From the NCBI GenBank assembly GCA_902512685.1, contig CABXKH010000006.1, positions 1 through 62,262 on the forward strand: a stretch of DNA of 62,262 nucleotides, read 5' to 3'. The position numbers and the translations under genes are program-made. Position 1 is the stretch's first letter. Each line of letters starts with the position of its first letter. Positions 24,483 through 35,600 of the stretch are shown piece after piece. Below the pieces are notes generated by a model. The model did not search any database, was not told where the DNA came from, and saw only the letters and a program-made list of their open reading frames with translations. The DNA is from Paracoccaceae bacterium. GTDB lineage: Bacteria; Pseudomonadota; Alphaproteobacteria; Rhodobacterales; Rhodobacteraceae.

Positions 24483-27400
24483 TCACATTATATTGACCAG
24501 AGTGTCGAACATTTCACGCGCAGAATTAAGAATTTGCGCCGCTGCCTTATAGGCTTGCTGCTGCTCTAAAAGCTTGCCTGCTTCTTCATCAAGATTGACC
24601 CCTGAAAGTTCATCTTCTGTGGTCACCGCCGCATCTCGCAGCGAGGTGGCAGATTTTTCAATCAGACGCGCAGATTCCAACTGTGAGCCGACGGCCAGCG
24701 CAATTGCGCGAAAATCATCTTGAAAACTAGGTCGGGACGGCGTCCGTGTGGCCAGATCAATCATGGCTTCCATATTGCGGCCATCCCCTGCGCTTGAGCG
24801 GTTTAGGCTGACATCGAAATAATCGCCGTCATCGCCAAATCCGGCCAGCTCAAAGCGGAAATTATCAACTTCAAATTCGGCGACACCGCTTGAGTATCTG
24901 GTGGCGATCGAATCTCCGGTCAAATGATCAAAAAGTTCAATTTTTCCCAGATTTGCATCAACCACTTTCACCCGAAACTCTTTGAGTTCATCGCGCGCTA
25001 AGTTGACCTCTTGCGATGGCATATCATAACTTGAAGCCAGCCTTTTTGCACCGCTGTCTTCCAGAAGAATAATGAAATCTTCATCGGGCAAGCCACTCAT
25101 CGACAAAACCTGGCCTGGCAAGTCATCAATTTCTAAGCTGACGTTTGCCGGATCGTTGCCCGTGGATATGGCGCGGAACCCAGTTTCGTTCACTTCAAAA
25201 TCTAAATCGGCCGCTTGCATCCCAAGGTTTGCTGCATTGTCGCTTGCAACCACTTTGATGACGCCATCCGAGAGCGATGAAGTCAAGGATAGCAGCGGCG
25301 TATTTGCAGTTGAGTCGATGGTCAAAGAGTTTACTGTTCCTCCTGAAACGGGCGAGACAAATTTCAACTTGGCGGAATTGTTTGATGATAATGCGTAATT
25401 GTTACCACTTCGGCTGACGCTAACTGCGACGGTGGTCGTTCCGACCATCACATTAAAGCTGTCACTTGCCCCATCTGACAAACTAAAGGCTTTCCCTTGC
25501 AACAAAGCCGCCGCGCCACTGCTGGTACTGGCAAGACCGAACTTTGCAGCATCTGTGTCATCAAGCACCTCAATGCTGCTGCCGCTCATCACCCCGCCCG
25601 GCGCTGCCAAAGACACTGTATATGTGGTTGGCGACCCGGCATTTTCGGTCAAGCTGGCGATCAAGCGCTGTTGTTCAGGCCCCGACACAACCATTTCACC
25701 GCCGGTATAGGTCACAGTGTAGGTCGAACTACCCACTTTTACCGACATCGAACTGCCGTCGGCGGGTTTTTGGCTCATCGCGGCGCCGTTCAGCGTTGGC
25801 TTAACCGAATCATCACGCACCATAGCAACCAATTGTTTCGAAATACTGGCAATGCTGTAATCTTCAAGATCTTTGCTGTTAAGTTCCTTTGACAGTGCAG
25901 AGGTCTCGCCATTATTGACCGGCACCGTCAGCTTGAACGTTGCGTTTGACGCATTCAGCCGCATACCGTTCGGGCTGGCCTGAGGGGCCAAATGCTCCGG
26001 AGCGATTTCCATCGCATAATCAGTAATAGTGCCCGCTGCCACATAACTTTTTGAAGCCCCGCCGCCGCGCGTAGCAAGGTTGCCCGAGCTTTGCACTTGA
26101 CCATTGCTGGACGTGACTTTAAAGCCGCGTGGCGATTGAAAGCTAAGGCTGCCAATTACTTTTGTGGCCTTATCAAGCGATACATCCGATGTCAGAAGCT
26201 TATTGTAATTATGATCAAGTGAATTGACCTCCATCGCGCTGCCAGAGCCATTTTTGATACTAATGTCCAAACCTTCTGCCTGCGTGAGTATTAGGCGCGT
26301 GCCATCGGATGAAACTTCTGCTGAAACACCGGTTTGCGCCTGCCTTTGGTTTATCTGGGTGACCAGTGGGGATAGATTACTGGATTGATATGTAGCGGAA
26401 AAACCAATCTCGACACTGTCGGGCGTGACCAGCGAAAATGAAACCGTACCGGAGGCAGCAGCGCTGCTTGCCAATTCCACCGAAGCCATTGTTTTGGCGG
26501 CTGCAACAATGCCGTATTGCGCCAATTCAGTATTCACCGCCGCTGCAACTGATTTCATGCTCAGGCCAGACTGCACCGCAACATTTTGGGTCATCAACCC
26601 ATCCGTTGTTTCAAATGTCAGGGTTTGAGCCAGCATTCCATTCAATGCCGGGTTTTGCGTCACTAGTTTTGTTGGGTCATTGGCCATCAATTGCGAGGCC
26701 ACTGTTTCAATCGCAGCGTAACCACCGGGAACCAAATTATTAATCTGGGCGCCGCGATACCCGACCCCACCGATCGCATTCAGGTAATCAGCGCGATAGC
26801 TCGCGTGGCGGTTAAATCCGTTTTCTTCGGTAATAAGCGCGTTGGCTTCACCGCTGCTGAGTGGCAATCCCGCAATTTGCCGGCCCTCGCGTGTAAAAAC
26901 ACGAAATCCTGAAGCGGCTTCTTTCTGGGTTATGGTTGCGGCAGTTGTATCGGGCGAACCACCAGAGGTGATGGTCACTGCTCCCGAGGTAAAGGGGGTC
27001 TGGCCAACTACTTTTAGGCCGCCATCAAACCCCGAGGCAAACAGTCCAAGATCATTAAGGCTAATTCCCGTTGCGGATCCCGAAGCTCCTGTCCGAGATG
27101 CCGTTAAAGTGCCAGCGTTTAAATATTTGGCAAGCTCCTGGGTATCGCTCAGTTTTGCAACAACAGCATTTTGCGCAGTTTCGGGAAAACTATAAGTATT
27201 GCCGCCTACTGTAAATTCAAAGCCACTCAGACCCTCGATTGAGTTGAAATTCAAATTAACCACCGAGTCCTGGCCAAAGGATGCCAGTTGGAATTGCTCA
27301 GTCCCCGCAGGGATATATCCCACTGCTCCGCCCTTCAAAAACTCGGTATAGGACACCGGCGAGATTGAATTGATCGTCAAATCAACCATGGGATTTATGG

Positions 27401-28772
27401 TCAACGGTTTCATTTCTTGCGGCTTTGCCACCAAAACAGAGGACCCGGTATTTGCACTATTGGGGGTAACAATATAATTTGAGGCCGCTGCAATCTCGCG
27501 GCCGTTTTTAAGCAAAAACTGCATTCGAGAGGCTTCGCCGCTCGTGGCTTGCATTGCGAAACTATCCCCATCTCTTGCGCGGGTGTTTACTTGTACGATG
27601 ACACCGCCCATATCAATTTGCGAGCGCCCTGAGGCCAGCAGTTTGTTGTTTAAATCATACGCATTCCAGGATGCAGTGGCCGCGCTATAGTGAAAGGTCG
27701 CATCCGGCACTTGGTCGATTTTTCCAGGCACCTCAAGAACATTAATATCCAAAACCTGACTATTTGTCTTAGCTTGCTCAAGACTGAAGGCACGTGCAGT
27801 AAAAAGCTCTTTTCCCAGGTCGCCATCAAAATCAATTCCGGCTGTATGGGCTGCGTTAATCTCAGAGACAAACCGGTTGGTCAGCGCATCCAATTGGGTT
27901 TGCGTACCTTGGATCACTAAAAGCGCGTTCGACAGCCCTTTCATTGAGCCATCTTCAAGGCTTTTGACAATGGCTTTAGAGCCAAGCCGATAGACTACCC
28001 CATCGGATTCACTGTGAATGGGTTTTAACGTATATGACGTTTCCCCCTCTAGAATCTGAGGGCCACTCGCATGTGGGCCAAGCCTGACATCTACATCGTA
28101 GCGTGGGCCAAAAGTAGTTGTAATTCTGACTCTTTTTGAAATTTCGGTGATCAATCTGTCCCGCTCGTCAAGCAACGCATTGGGCGGTGCTGCACCAATG
28201 TTTGATGACCGAAGGCGGCCGTTGACCCCACCCAAAGAGTCGACCAAGCGGTTTACTTCGTCCGCTTCCTGATCAATTGTTCCGGAAAATTGGTACTCTA
28301 GATCATCGAGCACTTGCGCGGTGACATTAAACGCATTTGCCAGCGAGTTTCCCTGTTCAAGCGCCGCTGCCCGTGGCGCCAAATCCCCAGGGGTTGCAGC
28401 AATATCCGACATTTTGGTAAAGAAATCTGAAAGCTGTTGCGACAGATCACCTTCCCCGGGCAAAATTAGATTTTCCAGCCGTTCCATCGCAGCAGAAAAT
28501 TCCGTGGCCGCTTGAAACCGGCTTTCCGCCGTATTGGTGCTGCTGGCAAGGAAGCTGTTGTAGGCACGGCGCACTGTGCCCAAGCTGACACCCAAGCCCA
28601 CTTGCGCAGCAATCGATGACAATTCGCTTTGAGAGCCCGAGACCTCTTTAAGGCTGGCATCACGCTTGCGATAGCCTTCGGTATTCACATTCGCAATGTT
28701 TTGGCCCGTGACATTTAAAGCCTGCCGCTGGGCGTTAACTGCGCTTTTACCTATTTCAAACAAGCTTGCCAA
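24483..28772 (-). CDS. flgK: Flagellar hook-associated protein FlgK, giant form
   Basis: Hook-associated protein 1 of 1429 aa; most FlgK proteins are 450-650 aa. The N-terminus is canonical (ALNVTGQNIANVNTEGYRKR near residues 18-37), as is the C-terminus (VNLDEEAGKLLEQQQAYKAA, ending FDTLVNIM). Between them lies a very long Ser/Thr/Ala-rich region of roughly 900 residues, made of beta-type segments with few charged or aromatic residues. The frame is unbroken, so the size is real. The insert should form large surface domains at the hook-filament junction. Gene order and the neighbouring flgJ and flgL fix the identity. Confidence 0.93.
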   Translation of the reverse strand: MASLFEIGKSAVNAQRQALNVTGQNIANVNTEGYRKRDASLKEVSGSQSELSSIAAQVGLGVSLGTVRRAYNSFLASSTNTAESRFQAATEFSAAMERLENLILPGEGDLSQQLSDFFTKMSDIAATPGDLAPRAAALEQGNSLANAFNVTAQVLDDLEYQFSGTIDQEADEVNRLVDSLGGVNGRLRSSNIGAAPPNALLDERDRLITEISKRVRITTTFGPRYDVDVRLGPHASGPQILEGETSYTLKPIHSESDGVVYRLGSKAIVKSLEDGSMKGLSNALLVIQGTQTQLDALTNRFVSEINAAHTAGIDFDGDLGKELFTARAFSLEQAKTNSQVLDINVLEVPGKIDQVPDATFHYSAATASWNAYDLNNKLLASGRSQIDMGGVIVQVNTRARDGDSFAMQATSGEASRMQFLLKNGREIAAASNYIVTPNSANTGSSVLVAKPQEMKPLTINPMVDLTINSISPVSYTEFLKGGAVGYIPAGTEQFQLASFGQDSVVNLNFNSIEGLSGFEFTVGGNTYSFPETAQNAVVAKLSDTQELAKYLNAGTLTASRTGASGSATGISLNDLGLFASGFDGGLKVVGQTPFTSGAVTITSGGSPDTTAATITQKEAASGFRVFTREGRQIAGLPLSSGEANALITEENGFNRHASYRADYLNAIGGVGYRGAQINNLVPGGYAAIETVASQLMANDPTKLVTQNPALNGMLAQTLTFETTDGLMTQNVAVQSGLSMKSVAAAVNTELAQYGIVAAAKTMASVELASSAAASGTVSFSLVTPDSVEIGFSATYQSSNLSPLVTQINQRQAQTGVSAEVSSDGTRLILTQAEGLDISIKNGSGSAMEVNSLDHNYNKLLTSDVSLDKATKVIGSLSFQSPRGFKVTSSNGQVQSSGNLATRGGGASKSYVAAGTITDYAMEIAPEHLAPQASPNGMRLNASNATFKLTVPVNNGETSALSKELNSKDLEDYSIASISKQLVAMVRDDSVKPTLNGAAMSQKPADGSSMSVKVGSSTYTVTYTGGEMVVSGPEQQRLIASLTENAGSPTTYTVSLAAPGGVMSGSSIEVLDDTDAAKFGLASTSSGAAALLQGKAFSLSDGASDSFNVMVGTTTVAVSVSRSGNNYALSSNNSAKLKFVSPVSGGTVNSLTIDSTANTPLLSLTSSLSDGVIKVVASDNAANLGMQAADLDFEVNETGFRAISTGNDPANVSLEIDDLPGQVLSMSGLPDEDFIILLEDSGAKRLASSYDMPSQEVNLARDELKEFRVKVVDANLGKIELFDHLTGDSIATRYSSGVAEFEVDNFRFELAGFGDDGDYFDVSLNRSSAGDGRNMEAMIDLATRTPSRPSFQDDFRAIALAVGSQLESARLIEKSATSLRDAAVTTEDELSGVNLDEEAGKLLEQQQAYKAAAQILNSAREMFDTLVNIM

Positions 28773-28784
28773 AGTATTGCCCCA

Positions 28785-29078
28785 CTACTTCTGCTCAAAT
28801 TGTCGAATAAGCGCTTCGGCAATTCCAAGATTATTGTGTTGGGACACGGTCTGAGAAAGTTCCTGATCCATCATTTGTAAAAACGGCTTAGATCCGGAAT
28901 TATTTAGGAGATCTTCAGACAGTTTTGCAGCGCGGCTGGATTTCATGAGCTCATTGACCAACAGCGCTTCAAATTGCTCGGCAACCTCTTCTATTGTGGT
29001 ATCAGCGGGCGAAATCCGCGACATTGAGGCGGCCGCGGGTGTGGTCAAAGAACTTAGTTTTGTTGATGCATCATCCAT
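28785..29078 (-). CDS. flgJ: Short FlgJ-type rod-binding protein
   Basis: Rod-capping protein of 97 aa that matches only the N-terminal domain of enterobacterial FlgJ: EEVAEQFEALLVNELMKSSR near residues 30-49 and KPFLQMMDQELSQTVSQ near 64-80. The C-terminal muramidase domain found in gammaproteobacteria is absent, a common state in alphaproteobacteria. The exported transglycosylase at 22398 is the likely partner. It lies 9 bp after flgI and 12 bp before flgK. Confidence 0.9.
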   Translation of the reverse strand: MDDASTKLSSLTTPAAASMSRISPADTTIEEVAEQFEALLVNELMKSSRAAKLSEDLLNNSGSKPFLQMMDQELSQTVSQHNNLGIAEALIRQFEQK

Positions 29079-29087
29079 ACCAGCCCC

Positions 29088-30218
29088 CTAAATTATAATC
29101 AGCTGCGCTCTGAGCGCACCTGAGACTTTTAATGCTTCAAGGATTGCAACCAGATCGGAAGGGGTTGCACCGACAGCATTGATCGCATCAACGATATCGG
29201 TCAGATTCACACCAGGATCGAACATAAAGGCTTTGGCGGTTTCCTCTTCGGCCGTAATTTCGGTGTCTGGAGTGACCAAGGGGTCGGTCGGGGCTACGAT
29301 GACGTTGTCACCATCTGCCACCACTGTATTTTGCGCTTCGGTTTTAGGGTCTTCCGTCACGCGCACCGTCAAACTGCCATGGGTAATCGCCGCAGGGGTC
29401 ACGCGCACGTTTCCGTTAATGATAATGGTTCCGGTTCTGGAATTGACAATCACTTGCGCCGGTGGTGCGGCCGGCTCGACCTCGACGCTTTCCAGCAATC
29501 CCACAAAGGCTACGCGCTGGCTTGGATCCACTGGTGCGCGCACGCGGATTGACGATCCATCTATGGCCACGGCAATGCCATCGCCAAAGATTGTATCAAT
29601 CGCTTCGGCCACTGCTGCGGCAGTCGAAAAGTCACTGCGATGCAGATTAAGGATCAAAAATTCATTTTCCAAAAACGGCGTTTCAACCATTTTCTCAACA
29701 GTTGCGCCCTGAGGCACTCTGCCAACTGTGGGGATATTTATGGTGAGCGATGAGTCATCCTCGCCCTGCACGCCCAATCCGCCAACCGCCAAATTTCCCT
29801 GAGCAATTGCATAGGTTAGACCGTCTGCTCCGAGCAAAGGCGTCATTAACAGTGTTCCGCCGCGCAAAGATTCCGCTGCGCCCAACGCCGAAACAGTCAC
29901 ATCCAAAGTTTGCCCGGGCTTTAGAAACGGGCCCAATTCCGCAGTGACCATAACCGCTGCTGCATTGGATCCGTTCAACCCGGCCACATCCGTCGACATT
30001 CCAAAGCGTGACAGCATGGCCTGCATCGATTGTAAGGTGATGCCAAGGTTTTTATCTCCAGTGCCGGACAGTCCAACCACCAGACCATATCCTACCAACT
30101 GATTTGCACGCACACCTGCAAGGCTGGCGAGATCCTTGATCCGGTCGGCCGATACAGCCGTGGAAAAAAACGCAAAGACGATAATCAAAAGCGTATGGAA
30201 TAATTTGTGCGCCATCAT
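29088..30218 (-). CDS. flgI: Flagellar P-ring protein FlgI
   Basis: Periplasmic P-ring subunit of 376 aa. A signal peptide (about residues 1-24, ending STAVSA) is followed by the classic [31 protein letters not shown]. The C-terminus carries [36 protein letters not shown]-type features (seen in pieces near residues 330-370). FlgI normally needs the chaperone FlgA for assembly, but no flgA is found in this window. The gap to flgH is 6 bp. Confidence 0.97.
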   Translation of the reverse strand: MMAHKLFHTLLIIVFAFFSTAVSADRIKDLASLAGVRANQLVGYGLVVGLSGTGDKNLGITLQSMQAMLSRFGMSTDVAGLNGSNAAAVMVTAELGPFLKPGQTLDVTVSALGAAESLRGGTLLMTPLLGADGLTYAIAQGNLAVGGLGVQGEDDSSLTINIPTVGRVPQGATVEKMVETPFLENEFLILNLHRSDFSTAAAVAEAIDTIFGDGIAVAIDGSSIRVRAPVDPSQRVAFVGLLESVEVEPAAPPAQVIVNSRTGTIIINGNVRVTPAAITHGSLTVRVTEDPKTEAQNTVVADGDNVIVAPTDPLVTPDTEITAEEETAKAFMFDPGVNLTDIVDAINAVGATPSDLVAILEALKVSGALRAQLIII

Positions 30219-30224
30219 CAGCCC

Positions 30225-30887
30225 CTAAATCGGAGAAACGACGCCGAACAGCTTAGATAGCCAGCCGCGTCTTGATGTATCAGCCAATTCGCCGGCCCCG
30301 ATATAGGTGATCTCAGCATTGGCCAACCGGTTGGAATTGACAATATTGCCATTACCAATGTCTTGGGGTCTGACAATGCCCTTGACCCTGACATATTCAT
30401 CACCATTATTCAGGGTCAGCTTTTTCTGGCCTAAAATTTCCAGGTTTCCGTTCGCATAGACCCGCACAACAGAGGCGGACACCAAGCCAGTAATGGCATT
30501 GGATTGTGAGGCAGTGCCTGTGCCGGCAAAGCTTTGCTTGGTGCCAAGATTAACGTCGGATGCGACCACGCGGCTTAACGCACCTGTGGTCGGAAGTGTA
30601 AATTCAAGGCTATCGTCTTTACCGCTTGCGGTGGATTGCGACTTTGAGGCTTGGAAGGACTCGCTCAAGGAAACTGTCACAATATCCCCGACCTTAGACG
30701 CTTTGCGTTCTGTGGCAAACAGACCTTGCGAGCTGCTGTCGTAAATTGCCCCATCAACCACAGCTTGGCTGACCTCTTCATTCGGAATGATCGGCTCAAA
30801 CGCTTCGCTGGCCAGATCTTCGGTATAGCTTGAGCAGGCCATGAGGCTGCCGCAAAAGATCAACAATAAAGGTGTGATTAGACGCAT
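30225..30887 (-). CDS. flgH: Flagellar L-ring lipoprotein FlgH
   Basis: Outer-membrane L-ring subunit of 220 aa. It begins with a lipoprotein signal (LLLIFCGSLMACSS, lipidated Cys near residue 18). Characteristic blocks are GDIVTVSLSESF near residue 66, LEILGQKKLTLNNGDEYVRV near 150 and VRPQDIGNGNIVNSNRLANA near 171. It follows flgG directly with a 17-bp gap, where many alphaproteobacteria have flgA. Confidence 0.96.
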   Translation of the reverse strand: MRLITPLLLIFCGSLMACSSYTEDLASEAFEPIIPNEEVSQAVVDGAIYDSSSQGLFATERKASKVGDIVTVSLSESFQASKSQSTASGKDDSLEFTLPTTGALSRVVASDVNLGTKQSFAGTGTASQSNAITGLVSASVVRVYANGNLEILGQKKLTLNNGDEYVRVKGIVRPQDIGNGNIVNSNRLANAEITYIGAGELADTSRRGWLSKLFGVVSPI

Positions 30888-30904
30888 TTTATGTCCAGCT
30901 AAGA

Positions 30905-31693
30905 TTAGAGGTTGTTTGAGATATAGCGCATCATTTCATCTGCTGCGGTGATCGACTTAGAGCTCACCTCATAGGCGCGCTGGGTTTCGATCATTTCCAC
31001 CAACTGCTGAACCACATTCACATTCGAGCTTTCCAGCGATCCCTGGACCAGTTTTCCCCGCCCTTCGGTAAAGGGCACGCCCACAGATGCGCCGCCACTG
31101 GCGCTGGTTTCAGCGAAAAAGTTTTCACCTAATGGCTTTAGCCCGCGCGGGTTGGCAAATGTCGCGGTGGTCAATTGACCCAATTCGGTTGGCTCTGCCT
31201 CGCCTGCCAGCATCGCAGTAATAATTCCGTCTTGTGCGATGGCAATTTGCGCGGCGCCTGATGGGATCGTGATCTGTGGCTGCATTACATAGCCGCTTGC
31301 AGTGGTCATCGAGCCCTCGGCATTTCTGGAAAATGTACCGTTGCGGGTGTATCCCATGGTTCCATCAGGCAAAAGAACCTGGAAAAACCCATCCCCGTCT
31401 ACGGCAATATCAAGCGCATTATCGGTGGTAATCATGCTGCCTTGCGAGAATTTCTTTTCGGTATTAATGGCCCGTACCCCGGTGCCCAGCGCCAATGATG
31501 AGGTCATGGCCGTGCCTTCCGATGTCTGATCGCCAGCAACTTTTGTGATCTGGTACAGCAGACTTTCAAAGTTCACCCGGTCACTTTTAAAGCCGACCGT
31601 ATTCACGTTTGCCAAGTTGTTTGCGATCACTTGCATCCGGGTTTGCTGAGCTGTCAAACCGGTTTTTGCCACATGCATAGAAGAAGAAGACAT
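30905..31693 (-). CDS. flgG: Flagellar distal-rod protein FlgG
   Basis: Distal-rod subunit of 262 aa. It has the rod/hook N-terminal signature MQVIANNLANVNTVGFKSDR near residues 21-40, the NALDIAVDGDGFFQV block near 89 and the C-terminal coil SSNVNVVQQLVEMIETQRAYE. The ALGTGVRA segment near residue 70 separates FlgG from FlgF. A sigma-54 promoter lies immediately upstream inside the cluster, giving flgG and later genes a second entry point. The gap to flgF is 141 bp. Confidence 0.96.
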   Translation of the reverse strand: MSSSSMHVAKTGLTAQQTRMQVIANNLANVNTVGFKSDRVNFESLLYQITKVAGDQTSEGTAMTSSLALGTGVRAINTEKKFSQGSMITTDNALDIAVDGDGFFQVLLPDGTMGYTRNGTFSRNAEGSMTTASGYVMQPQITIPSGAAQIAIAQDGIITAMLAGEAEPTELGQLTTATFANPRGLKPLGENFFAETSASGGASVGVPFTEGRGKLVQGSLESSNVNVVQQLVEMIETQRAYEVSSKSITAADEMMRYISNNL

Positions 31694-31723
31694 ATATAAA
31701 TACCTCGCGTTTACACATAGTAA

Positions 31724-31740
31724 TGCAAATCATGTGCCAA
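31724..31740 (-). promoter_or_regulatory. Sigma-54 (-24/-12) promoter upstream of flgG
   Basis: Reading leftward, TTGGCACATGATTTGCA matches the sigma-54 consensus TTGGCACA-N4-TTGCA completely, with 10 bases between GG and GC. The start site would be near 31714, about 20 bases before ATG 31693. It sits in the 141-bp gap between flgF and flgG, the largest gap in the flg series. Confidence 0.8.
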
Positions 31741-31834
31741 CTTGCAGCAAGGTGGGGCCAGCTGGCCAATGCAGAGGGGTCTTTCGGCGTAAAGATCGCC
31801 CTAAAAGGCAAAAAATGACAGGATTTTAGATTAT

Positions 31835-32596
31835 TTACGACCCAGGCAGGCGCATAATGCGGGTTGTTGCCTCATCAAGATCCTTGGCTTGCGAGATAAA
31901 CTTGACGTTCAATTCAAACGTGCGCTGACCTTCGATGTTTTTCAGCAAGGCCTCAAGCGAGTCTACATTGCTGCCCTCAAGCGATCCTTGGACAATCTGT
32001 GCCTGCTGATCGGCAATGGGCAGGTTTCCATCCGCACCGCGAATGTTCCCGTCGATCCCCTTTAAAAGATCGACATTTTCGGCCAGCGTTGTGCCCAAAA
32101 TTCCGACCTGCTGCCGCGTGCCTTCCGGCGATCCTAAGGGTTCAACGAAAATCGTGCCGGACTCGTCGATCATCACTTCGCGGCTTTCAGGCAGTTTTAT
32201 CCGGTTTTGATTGTTGTCCAGCATGAAATTGCCAGCGCCGTCAACCAATTCACCCGAGCTTGAGATGGAAAAGTCACCCCTGCGCGACAACGCGGGCGGC
32301 ATTCCTGTTTTCGGGTCGATGAAAAAATACCCCGGTCCACGCAGGGCAAAATCCAGCTTACCTTCTGTACGCCGGACCAAACCCTCTTCGCGGGAAAACT
32401 CCATCTTATCAGATGCCGTCACAAAATAACGGCTTTCGAATTGCTCCATATTTCCCAAAAAGGTACTCGAGCGGCTTGCCGGCATGTCCTTGCGGAAGCC
32501 GGCAACATTCATATTGGCCAGGTTTTGCGCGTTGATCCGTTGATCAAGGCGCAAATTCTGTAGCGAGTTCAGGGCCACATGTATCATGCGATCCAT
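31835..32596 (-). CDS. flgF: Flagellar proximal-rod protein FlgF
   Basis: Rod subunit of 253 aa. The N-terminal signature is DQRINAQNLANMNVAGFRKD near residues 18-37, with LDFALRGPGYFFIDPKTG near 81 and the C-terminal EGSNVDSLEALLKNIEGQRTFELN. The missing canonical TNN motif and shorter spacing separate it from FlgG. The gene follows flgE after 31 bp. Confidence 0.93.
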   Translation of the reverse strand: MDRMIHVALNSLQNLRLDQRINAQNLANMNVAGFRKDMPASRSSTFLGNMEQFESRYFVTASDKMEFSREEGLVRRTEGKLDFALRGPGYFFIDPKTGMPPALSRRGDFSISSSGELVDGAGNFMLDNNQNRIKLPESREVMIDESGTIFVEPLGSPEGTRQQVGILGTTLAENVDLLKGIDGNIRGADGNLPIADQQAQIVQGSLEGSNVDSLEALLKNIEGQRTFELNVKFISQAKDLDEATTRIMRLPGS

Positions 32597-32627
32597 GGTG
32601 ATATACTCCTAACGGTCCGCCCTAGAC

Positions 32628-35600
32628 TTACGAGCGGATATTGATGATCGCCTGGGTCAGCTGGGTTGAGGTTTCGATCGCTTTTGACGACGCTTGGAAG
32701 TTCCGCTGCGCTGTGATCAAGTTCACCAGTTCTTCGGTAATATCAACGTTTGAACGTTCCAGAGAACCTGACTGAATAGAACCAAAGCCTTCTGCGCCCG
32801 CTTCTCCAAAGGACGGCGTACCAGATGTAGCTGTTTCAACAAAGGTCGCGTTACCGATCTGCTTTAAACCGTTTTGGTTGTTAAAGTTGGCCAAAACAAT
32901 CTTACCCAACGGTCTGTTTTCACCGTTCGTATAGTTGGCACGCAGCAAACCGGTTGCATCGATGTCCAAACCATCAAGACGGCCGGATGTGAAACCATCC
33001 TGTTCAAGGTTGTTCACCGAGAAGGGCTGCGAGAGCTGGGTTGACTGACTGTAATCAACATCAAGTGAGATCGAGAAACCAGAGGCCTGCTGCTCATAGT
33101 GTACACGGTTTAGTGGGCTGATGATTGTACCGGTTTTATCAAAGGTCAACTCACCTTCATCGATGTAGAGCGGATAGTAATCCGTCATCAGATTATCTGG
33201 CGGCGTTTCAACGATTTCACCAGAGGCGTTCACATAAAGCGGAACCCCTGCATCATTGGTGGCTTGCACCAGGTTCACAATCGTCGGAACAGAACCAACA
33301 CCAAGCGGAACATCATCAAGGCCCAATTTGGCGGCGCCTTTTACCTTAATTGTTGACTGATCACCGGTGGTGCCGGTGGTAAAGACAAAGTTGTTGGTAT
33401 CGGGTTGATATTGAACCGTCACACCACCAACCACATCGCCGGTGTTACCATCAGAAATTTGGTTGATCCGGGTTTGCAAATCAGCTGCCAAAGTGGATCC
33501 AACATAGTTGCCCGATGGCACTTCGATAATACCGCTAATACCGTTCACCGACACGTTAAAGACGTTCGCACCACCAGCACTTGAGAGGTTAAAAATCTCA
33601 TTCAAAGGCTCGGTCGCTGGGGCGCCTACCGCGCGGGCGGGCTCGGATGCCAAACCGCGCGCAGCTTCAAAAATGGTGTCATTCTTACTTTGGCCAACGC
33701 CCATTAGACCGTTGTCACCGGTTCCCATATACCGCGTGGCAGTATCAAAGGTGCCGTTAATTACAGATCCGTCAGAACTATTGATCGCGTAGCGCCCAAC
33801 TTGGATATTCGAGGCATTTTGATTGGTTTCAACGCCTAACGCCCCATCTGCCGAAATGGCTTCGCCTGTCGATCCACTTGAAAAGGTGAAGCTCTTGGTG
33901 TCACTGTTGTAGTTAACTTTTGCCCCAAAGCGTTTAGCGTTAATTTGCATTTCCGAACCATCTGCAACGAAAGACTCGGCGCTGATCACAGCTGTCGAAC
34001 TAATCTCTGTTTGAGGTGATGAATCCGCGGCCTGAATACCCAGGTTGTTGGTACCATCCGCCCCTGATGCACCAGAAATCTTAAATGCTCTAAAGTTCGA
34101 GTCAGTGCCCGGTCCAATAGCTGTGTGGTTAACGCCAAATTGAAACCTTTGGTTAACAGCATCATAGCTAATTTTGATTGGTGGGTTTTTTTCATCCACC
34201 CACACGGTAGCATTTACAAAGTTACCAGTATTCAAGCCAAGACTGGTCAGCGAGTCCGAACCGTTCAGAGATGCAGAAGTAAGTCCTGAAAAGACCTCAT
34301 CAACAACGATCAGCTTAGCAGCCCCAGACCGGCCTGTATGCACCGCATTCACTGCTAAAAATTCTGCACCGGTGGCATGAGCAGTGCCAGCTGCATCTGT
34401 AAAGGTGCCACTGACAACTTTGTATCTAGTGCCAGCAGAAATTGCATTTTCGGCCAGTGTAGGCTTAACTCTGCCCGTGCCGGTAAGCGCCCCATCTGAG
34501 TTCTCATAGGTGAAAACCGTCCCTGCAGTATTGGCGACATTATCTGCAGTGTTACCAGTGGCAAAATTTGTAGTCCCAACTGAGGTAATGTAATATTCTT
34601 GCGCATTTAAACTCGTTGCCGCAATTGAGCCAAAATCATCATCGTTGTGCTTATAGCTATGTGTTGAAAAAGATGTTTCTCTCAGCACAATTTTCTGATT
34701 GTTAAAACTACTTACAGCTCCGTTCGGTTTTAGGTGCTCGCCTTCAAAAAATGCTTCAACATCAGTTGCCTTATCGCTAAGGATAAATGCTTCCTTAAAT
34801 GTATTGCCAGAAGTTGCCGAGCCGTCGGTCAAAGTAAAGGTAGCGTCTGGGAAGCCTTCGCCAGTGGTGTTAATTTTTATTTGGTTATTAGTCGAGTCGA
34901 CCTCCAAGATGGTCAATTCCCGTCCATTGATTACGGTGTTTTGATTATCAAAATTACCCGCTAAACGAACCACTTCACCCACTGAGTAATTCGAAGTACT
35001 GGCAACATCAATCGTTAATACGTTGTTCGGCGCGTCATAGGTAATCGAACCATTTGATGTGACAGCCACTTTATTTTGATAGACATCCAAAGTCGGCACT
35101 TTATCGTAATAAGAATATGCCAGGTGTCGATTTACCGCTGTTGTAGTACCAGCTTCGGCTGACGAAAGCGTCTTGTAAGAAAAATCAATGATGTCTGTGT
35201 CACTGTGGATGGATGACATTTGAGAACCACTTGAACGTGTAAATAAATTTTGCTCGACGCCTAGAGTTTTATTATCTGTTATGACATAGTCGTTCATTGT
35301 GTCGATGAGGCGAACTTGCGCATGGGCCAAAAATTCTTCGCGGGTAAAGTCCGGCGAGGATCCCGTCACATCAATGCCAACTTGGCTTGTGACATAGGAC
35401 GACTGCAACAGATCCACAGACACCGGCGTTGACAGACCACTCATAGTTCCATCAGCTGTATTCAAAGAATAAAAATCAATGGTTAACGTATCATCCACAT
35501 TTGAGCGAACTTGAAGCTTATTATCATCGCCATAAGCATCGTTAATGGCGCGCTGCACTTCCCCGGCAAGCTGCGTCGCGTTGTAGAACCCAGGCCGCAA

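Noticed and set aside
25072-25398. 108-codon frame antisense to flgK (and others like it within flgK and flgE)
   Set aside because: Low-complexity shadows caused by the Ser/Thr/Ala-rich coding strand.
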